Source of the DNA: Cryptomeria japonica
Lineage: Eukaryota > Streptophyta > Pinopsida > Cupressales > Cupressaceae
Length of the DNA stretch: 64,000 nucleotides
Assembly (NCBI RefSeq): GCF_030272615.1
Contig: NC_081415.1
Location: 262,618,925-262,682,924 of the forward strand
Direction: 5' to 3'
The notes below the pieces were generated by a model. That model was not told the origin of the DNA. It searched no databases and saw only the letters and a list, made by a program, of their open reading frames with translations. Each line of letters starts with the position of its first letter. The stretch's first letter is position 1. The translations under genes and the position numbers were made by a program. Of this stretch, positions 58,300-64,000 are shown piece by piece.

Positions 58300-59540
58300 G
58301 TTGCAAGATAGCCTAGAATTGATTATGTTCATCATGTGCACAAACTGACATCATGAGTGCATTCAGGTGGGCAGGTTTATGCTAGGCATGCTCCTCTCAT
58401 GGATCCCAAAGTGTCAGAACCTCAAGAGTCATACCCTGTCGGCACGATCTCTCAAGTGCCCTGAGTCCAAAAAATTGTCAAATTTTGATGAATGGTTTCT
58501 TCTAATCCAGGATACATATTATTGATCCATTTGAACCTGTGGGTTCATGTGAGGCTCCTCTACAATGGCCTATCTCAGTTTCTGATGACTCAGAGTCATT
58601 TTCAATTGGTAGCATTTTTTCGCTTGCTACAAAAACTGTTAGTTGCATGCAATGCAAAGTTGCAAGATAGGCTAGAATTGCTACAATTCGCCATGTGCAC
58701 AAACAGATGTCATGAGCACATCTGGGTGGGAATTTTTATGCTAGGCATGCTCCTTTCATGCATCCCAAATCATTGGAACATCGAGAGTCATACCCTATTG
58801 GAGCGATCTCTCAAGTGCCCTGAGTCCAAAAAATTGTCAAACTTTGATGGATTGTTTCTTCCAATCCAAGACACATATGATTGATTTGTTTGAACCTGTA
58901 GTATTGTACGAGGCTCCTCTACAATGGCCTATCTCGGTTTCTGACGACTCGAAGCCATTTTCAATTGGTAGGATTTTTTTGCCTACTGCAAAAACTGTCA
59001 GTTGCATGCAAAGCAAAGTTGCAAGATAGGCTAGAATTGATTCGGTTTGTCCTATGCATAAACCGACATCATGAGCGTGACCGGGTGGGAATTTTTAAGC
59101 TATGCATGCTCCTCTCATGCATCCCAAAGCATTGAAATGTCGAGATTCATACCCTACCGACGTGATCTCTCAAGTGCCTTGAGTCCAAGAAATTGTCAAA
59201 CTTTGATGGATGGTTTCTTCCAATCCAAGACACATATGACCGATCTGTTTGAACCTATGGGGTCACATGAGGCTCCTTTACAATGGCCTATCTCAGTTTC
59301 TGACGAATCAGAGCCATTTTTAATTGGTAGCATTTTTTGTCTGCTGCAAAAACTGTCAGTTGTATGCAATGCAAAGTTGCAAAATAGGCTAGAATTGATT
59401 CTGTTCATCCTGTGCACAAAATGACATCACGAATGCATCCGGGTGGGTAGGTTATTGCTAGGCATTCTTCTCTTGTGCAACCCAAAGCATCGGAACGTTG
59501 AGAGTCATACTCTACCGACACGATGTAGAAGTTGCTTGAC
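58300..59540. repeat. 359-bp tandem repeat array, about 3.4 copies
   Basis: The word GTTGCAAGATAGSCTAGAATT starts units at 58300, 58659, 59018 and 59376, a spacing of 359, 359 and 358. Each unit also has CTAGGCATGCTCCT, ATCTCTCAAGTGCC, GAGGCTCCTCTACAATGG and AACTGT(C/T)AGTTG in the same order. Copies differ at many sites, so the array is old. Open frames inside (58492-58884, 59071-59424) repeat with the unit and are not genes. Confidence 0.95.
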
Positions 59541-60083
59541 AACTTTTTTGATAACTTTTTTTACAATAATGACATTTTTTACTCAAATTGTATTTAGACT
59601 CAATCTATGACTCCCATGACCCAATAATGACTCAAATAATTCTCCATGATTATACAAGAATCAAGAATGCTCATGATTGACGTTATCAATAATGTTCATG
59701 ATTGATCTTATCACATCACATAAACTCAAAACATAGTCACAAAACATTGTCACATATTATTCAAAAAATTGCCTCTAAATATGGACAAATCAGCTCTTGG
59801 CTATTTATATATACAAAAAAATGTGTTACAAATCATCTCATGGGATTTTATACAAAATTTGGCATTTAAATATGTGTGATTCAGCTCAACGTCATTTTAA
59901 TATATAAAATTTGGCATCTAAATATGTACAAATCAGCTCATGGCCATTTAAATATACAAAATTATGCCCCTAAACATGTACAAATCAACTCATGGGCATT
60001 TATATACATAAAAAATGAATATAGAACAATTCGCCAATGATATATATAAAATTCTCAAAATCATTCTACTTTGAACCGTAGAA
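59541..60083. other. AT-rich spacer with short degenerate repeats
   Basis: Words of the type ATGTACAAATCAGCTCATGGC recur at about 59770, 59925 and 59975 (spacing irregular). No gene; the sequence is probably 3' flank of the minus-strand gene. Confidence 0.5.
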
Positions 60084-60655
60084 TCAATCAAGTGAGCCTT
60101 CAAGATCAGCTCTAACCCATATTGTGTCAAGTATTGCCTTGTGGTCAGATTCATGAACTTTCCATAAAATCTTGCTATGAGGCCTACCACAATACTTCAT
60201 CAAATGAATATTTGTTGCTACAACAAGGTTAGAGAAATGAAGAATATGGCTGTGTGTTTCAAAGTCCTCAAACAACCAAACATCAAAATTCTTGATAGGG
60301 TATCTCCTAAGCCATGTTCCTGTCATGACAACAAACCCTATTGGGTACTCAATACCCTCTTCATCAATGATTGTGGTTGTCAATTTTATTTTACGCTCAA
60401 CATAGCGACACAAAAAGTAATTTGTTCGTTCTTCATTGTTATCTTCTGCAACAACTACATACACATGACCTGCATTTTATAAAGTGATATCTAATACCAA
60501 AAATAAAGTGTGATGTACAACAAAATGAACCAAAAATAATACTTGCAAAAATATTAACTCAAAAAATCACCTGAATCCACTAGGTCAGACACATGGTCAA
60601 AATCCATTGATGTCTCCATCTGGCTCAATTCTAGTGCTTTGGGAATTTGATATGT
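60084..60655 (-). pseudogene. Unrecognised gene truncated by CACTA copy 2
   Basis: Two exons on the minus strand: 60655-60571 (QIPKALELSQMETSMDFDHV, then SDLVDSG) and 60469-60084 (YVVVAEDNNEERTNYFLCRY, then EGIEYPIGFVVMTGTWLRRY, then HFSNLVVATNIHLMKY, ending DLEGSLD). The donor GT at 60570-60569 and acceptor AG before 60469 keep phase. The reading frame is still open at 60655, where the CACTA end begins, so the N-terminal part was cut off by that insertion. No known domain was recognised. The exon 2 sequence is intact, which is unusual here. It faces the 55011-57616 gene across the 359-bp array. Confidence 0.55.
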
Positions 60656-60779
60656 CACTAATACATTTGGCCTCAAATTCTGACGGAGGTTTCTGATGGA
60701 CAAGGCATTTTGTGATCAAATTTTTTTTTTTTAAAATGCTCGATAATGTCGAAATGTCAGCGACGTTTTCTGACGAAGT

Positions 60780-62640
60780 CCATGTTAGTCAAAATTTTGA
60801 CAACCACAAGCATTATTAAAAAATGAAAAAAGCACGGGTTCATTTAAAAACCATGCGCGACGGATTGTATTAATAGTTCCTTTGCCTCTACCAATTCCTT
60901 TGTTTATTTGACTCTCTACAAATCAGGTTCGACGTGTCCTTCTCCCTTTAACTCTCAACTTCCTAATTAACAACAACATATTTATATCAACCATCTTGTT
61001 ATGTTTTCCTAGTTGGTTTAAAATTGGGCTATCTAGAAGGTAATATCAAAGGATTGAGTGGCTAGTTTGGATGGTATCGAACTATTGGAGATGGAAAAAT
61101 TCTTGTAGATTTTTGCATGCCTATAAATTCTTGTGGACTTGCAAGTTGTGTGTTTGAATCATGTAAAGTTGGTTGCAGACAAGTTCATTTCAAAGTGTGT
61201 GTCTCATAAGTTTGAGCTTGTCATCCTACCAGTATATTCTCATTTATTTGTTTTTCTTTACTTTCCTAATGATGTAGTTCCTAGTTATTGAAAAGTCTTC
61301 CAATTATCGATTATGTTAGATAAAGGCTAAAAGTATTGTATAAAAATTAAAAAATAAGTAAACCCTATTTACTATACCAGAATCGGGACATAAGTAGCAG
61401 TGATGTCCACATATTCATTTAAGTGGTGTTACAAAATAGACTTCAACTTCCAAGTTTTGTCAAATCCATAGAAAAATCTTTTAGAATCAAATAAAGGTGA
61501 TAAGCATTTGAATCTTCCATAGTTCAATTTGGCACCAATTGTAGAGTGGGATTCAATCTAACAGTTGGAATCTTTGCTTGAATGCCCCCTTGTGCATATA
61601 GCCTTATTTTGCCCATCATATATAACATAGTTGAGAAGTCTTTAAATGGATCACCCTCAGTCAAATTTTTCTAGGTGTCGTTCCTCTTCGTTCCACCTGC
61701 TATTATCATATGTTGAAAGTTGCAAAAGCCCAAAACAGTTCTCTGCCCAGGAAGGTTTTGGTCATTTTTTCTCACTTTTTGTGGAGTTGCAGACTTTTTG
61801 TTGACTACTGGACATATTCTAATTGTCTAATATCCAGTTCCAACTGTTATTCCTATGTGGAATCTCTGCTAAGTATATTGGGTTTTTCTTCTCTTGATCT
61901 ATTTTTATTTCCTCCTTTTGTAGGTTTTTAACGAACAACTGGACTTTTGTCTCTTTGTCCCAATATTCCATTCTCTTTTGCCCCTAATAACCTATTTGAG
62001 GTTGTAGAATGAAGAGTTTTTTTTAATTCAAGACAGGTTTGAAGGTTAGCCATGGATTATAAAGAAAGTTCTAATGGTTTTTGTCAAAATTGTCATAAAA
62101 CCCTTATTGACAGGGTTGCAGCAAAAGAATTGATTATAACTCTTAATGTAACCACTTAAGTTCTTCATATTTTGGATTCTAATAGTCAATTCAATTCTCT
62201 TTCATATGAAGTTGGTTTCATGTTGATTGGTTGTATAAATTATAAGAAATCTTATTCCCTAGCAGGCTAAATATGGAATGAGCCTAAATGTCATTGACTC
62301 AAAACCTCATTATGAATGATAAAACCTTAAAATTATCAAATTAAAACCTTAATACATTATGAATGAATTGATTTACATCTTTTTAAATTCATCATTCCTA
62401 AGTTGATTCTATTAGATGACACAATAAAAACGTTTCTCTTTTTTTAAAACTCAAATATGTTTCATCAACTTGCCAAAATCAAGCTTCTTTTTTAGCCAAG
62501 AAAACTATCTAAATAAAATAGTCTTCATAATTGAAGAGAGTCTAATTTTAAGTAACATTTAAACTTCTATATAACTAGTTCTAAGAATACTTGCATACTT
62601 GCGATATCCTTTTGCGTAGTTTGTGAAGGTTAAGCACCAA
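60780..62640. other. CACTA copy 2 5' region, no gene seen
   Basis: No captured gene could be recognised. The frame at 61710-61931 lacks any domain. The sequence just before the transposase ATG (GTGAAGAGAGACC) matches copy 1 for only about 20 bases, so the two copies have different upstream DNA. Confidence 0.5.
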
Positions 62641-62680
62641 AGTTTTGATAGCCCAATTTTTTTGCATGTGAAGAGAGACC

Positions 62681-64000
62681 ATGTCAGAAAATATAAACGA
62701 AGAACAAAATAAGGAGGCAATTGCTAGATTGTGGTCTAACTTGAAAACAAAAGGTGATGGAAAATGTTATTGTCCCTACAAAATTTGTAAGGGCTTAAAG
62801 ACTAGAAGACTTCTAATCAAAACAACTAAGAAACATTGTAGGCAGCATGGTCACATTGAAGGGGGGCATGATTATCATCCATTGGTAAGTTGTTCATTAT
62901 ATCATTTTAACAATTTATATACATAAGAAATCACTTCATGATGAGATCATGATCATGGTTTATTGATGTTGATTATTTTTATATAGGTCGATCTCCCTAG
63001 AGCACATGATATAGACCAACACAACCTGAAGAATATGTTTTTTGAAGTGGAGGAACATGGAGGTGTGAAAATCGAAGATGAAGATAATGATCCCATGGAA
63101 GATGACGATCATGCGCCAGAAAACACAATTGAAGATGATGGTACAAATACATTGATCCATGACACATTTAGTACTGGTGCAATCGATCATGATGATCAAG
63201 ATGACTTTGATGTTGCTCATGATTTACCTGTACTTGAGATGGCATACGAGCCCCTTTATGAAGGCTCCCAAACAACTCTTCTCTCTGTTGCATTGTTGTT
63301 GGTGAACTTCAAGGTTATGAATAGTTTATCCAACATAACAATCTCACGTATGTTAAGGTATGTCGTATATGTCATTATAGTTAATATAGGGTGAATCATG
63401 TACCATTAATATTCTTTATATTAACAAATTAATATTTTGTAGATTGATAGGTGAGTTTTTGTTACCACCATCAAATATTTTACCTCGCTCATACCAAGAA
63501 TTATATTCCATTCTTAAAGATATTGGAATGGAGTATCAAGAAATAGATGCTTGTCCCAATGATTATATTATATATCATAAACAACATGAATTTGCAACAA
63601 AATTCCCTGAATGTCATATCAATAGATATCGAAGAGATGAAATAACAAAAAAGGTGCCTCGCAAGGTTCTTCGTTATATTCTCATTATTCCACATATGCA
63701 ACGATTATTGAGGTGCACTAGTTTGGCACAATTTATGGATTACCATGTGCATGCAATAGTTGTCAAGATGACATTATTCGAATGCTTGCAGATGGTTCAA
63801 CATTTATGGACATAGAGAAAAAGTGGCCACACTTTAAAGAAGAACCTCGTAATGGCAAGCTTTCATTGACAGTGGACAGTGTCAATCCATTTGGAGAGAT
63901 AAGATCTATTTACTCGGTGTGGCCAAGTTTTGTTATCAACAATAACATTCCTCCATGGATGTCAATAAAGAGGGAGCACATAATGTTGGTGATGATTGTT
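62681..64000 (+). pseudogene. CACTA TNP2-type transposase gene, copy 2 (5' part)
   Basis: Exon 1 is 62681-62884, exon 2 62987-63357 and exon 3 63443 onward, with GT-AG borders. The protein parallels copy 1: SNLKTKGDGKCYCPYKICKG (a Cys is Tyr here), the acidic exon 2, SNILPRSYQELYSILKDIGM, FPECHINRYRRDE (the first Cys of the usual CPxC is Phe), RLLRCTSLAQFMDYHVH. A one-base shift near 63755 moves the frame to MLADGSTFMDIEKKWPHFKE, then VNPFGEIRS. It is better preserved than copy 1 (no stops in exons 1-2, normal GT donor) but already disabled by the shift. The rest lies outside the window. Confidence 0.9.

Larger units (their letters stand above)
60656..64000 (+). mobile_element. CACTA transposon copy 2 (left part, runs off the window)
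   Basis: Starts CACTAATACATTTGG at 60656, preceded by TGT as the likely 3-bp duplication. The subterminal words (CTGACGGAGGTTTCTGATGG, and TCTGACGAAG at about 60769) match those of copy 1. The transposase begins at 62681. Only about 2.0 kb separates the end from the start codon, against 4.4 kb in copy 1, and no PPR or CWC22 sequence is present here. This is therefore a family member without the left cargo. Confidence 0.88.

Noticed and set aside
58492-59424. 130- and 117-codon ORFs
   Set aside because: Both arise from the same phase of the 359-bp tandem unit and decay between units.
1-64000. tRNA, rRNA, CRISPR, bacterial operons or telomere repeats
   Set aside because: None seen; the sequence is eukaryotic and repeat-derived throughout.

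Overview
The window is plant nuclear DNA dominated by nested transposable elements. It has GT-AG introns, Ty1/copia, Ty3/gypsy chromovirus and CACTA elements, initiator-tRNA-Met-type primer-binding sites, and fragments of a PPR gene and of the spliceosome gene CWC22. There are no bacterial features and no confidently intact host gene. The very large, old, slowly purged elements (about 4 kb LTRs, a 27.6 kb CACTA) suggest a large-genome seed plant, possibly a gymnosperm. That taxonomic guess is inference only.

Layout. Positions 1-167 are the end of an LTR related to the main gypsy element but in opposite orientation. Positions 1254-41120 are one Ty3/gypsy chromovirus on the minus strand, flanked by a perfect 5-bp duplication AGCAT (1249-1253 and 41121-41125). 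Its gag is split by a CACTA transposon at 9465-37023, with target duplication CTC and TIRs CACTARTACATTYGG. The CACTA element carries, from left to right: a two-period PPR fragment; an inverted CWC22 fragment; a nearly full-length, frame-preserved CWC22 pseudogene; an 11-exon TNP2-type transposase gene; a second, accessory (Transposase_24-like) gene; a large unknown intronless ORF on the minus strand; and an array of about 130-bp divergent repeats. Two younger elements sit in its introns: a solo LTR (14080-15522, duplication ATATA) and a complete Ty1/copia element (20896-28540, duplication CACTC).

Positions 41126-60655 are low-gene DNA. They hold a local duplication that includes an empty site for the gypsy insertion, a 5.2 kb unclassified insertion, a roughly 100-bp foldback hairpin, a short 5' LTR with its PBS, an unknown multi-exon gene remnant (55011-57616), a 359-bp tandem array (58300-59540), and a convergent minus-strand gene (60084-60655). 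That last gene is cut by a second CACTA element of the same family (60656 to beyond the window end), in the same orientation as the first.

Inferred order of events: local duplication, then gypsy, then CACTA with captured host sequence, then copia and solo-LTR elements in CACTA introns. Most premature stops are at codons explained by C-to-T change (CAG, CAA, CGA, TGG), as expected for long-methylated, silenced DNA. No element appears autonomous as it stands.
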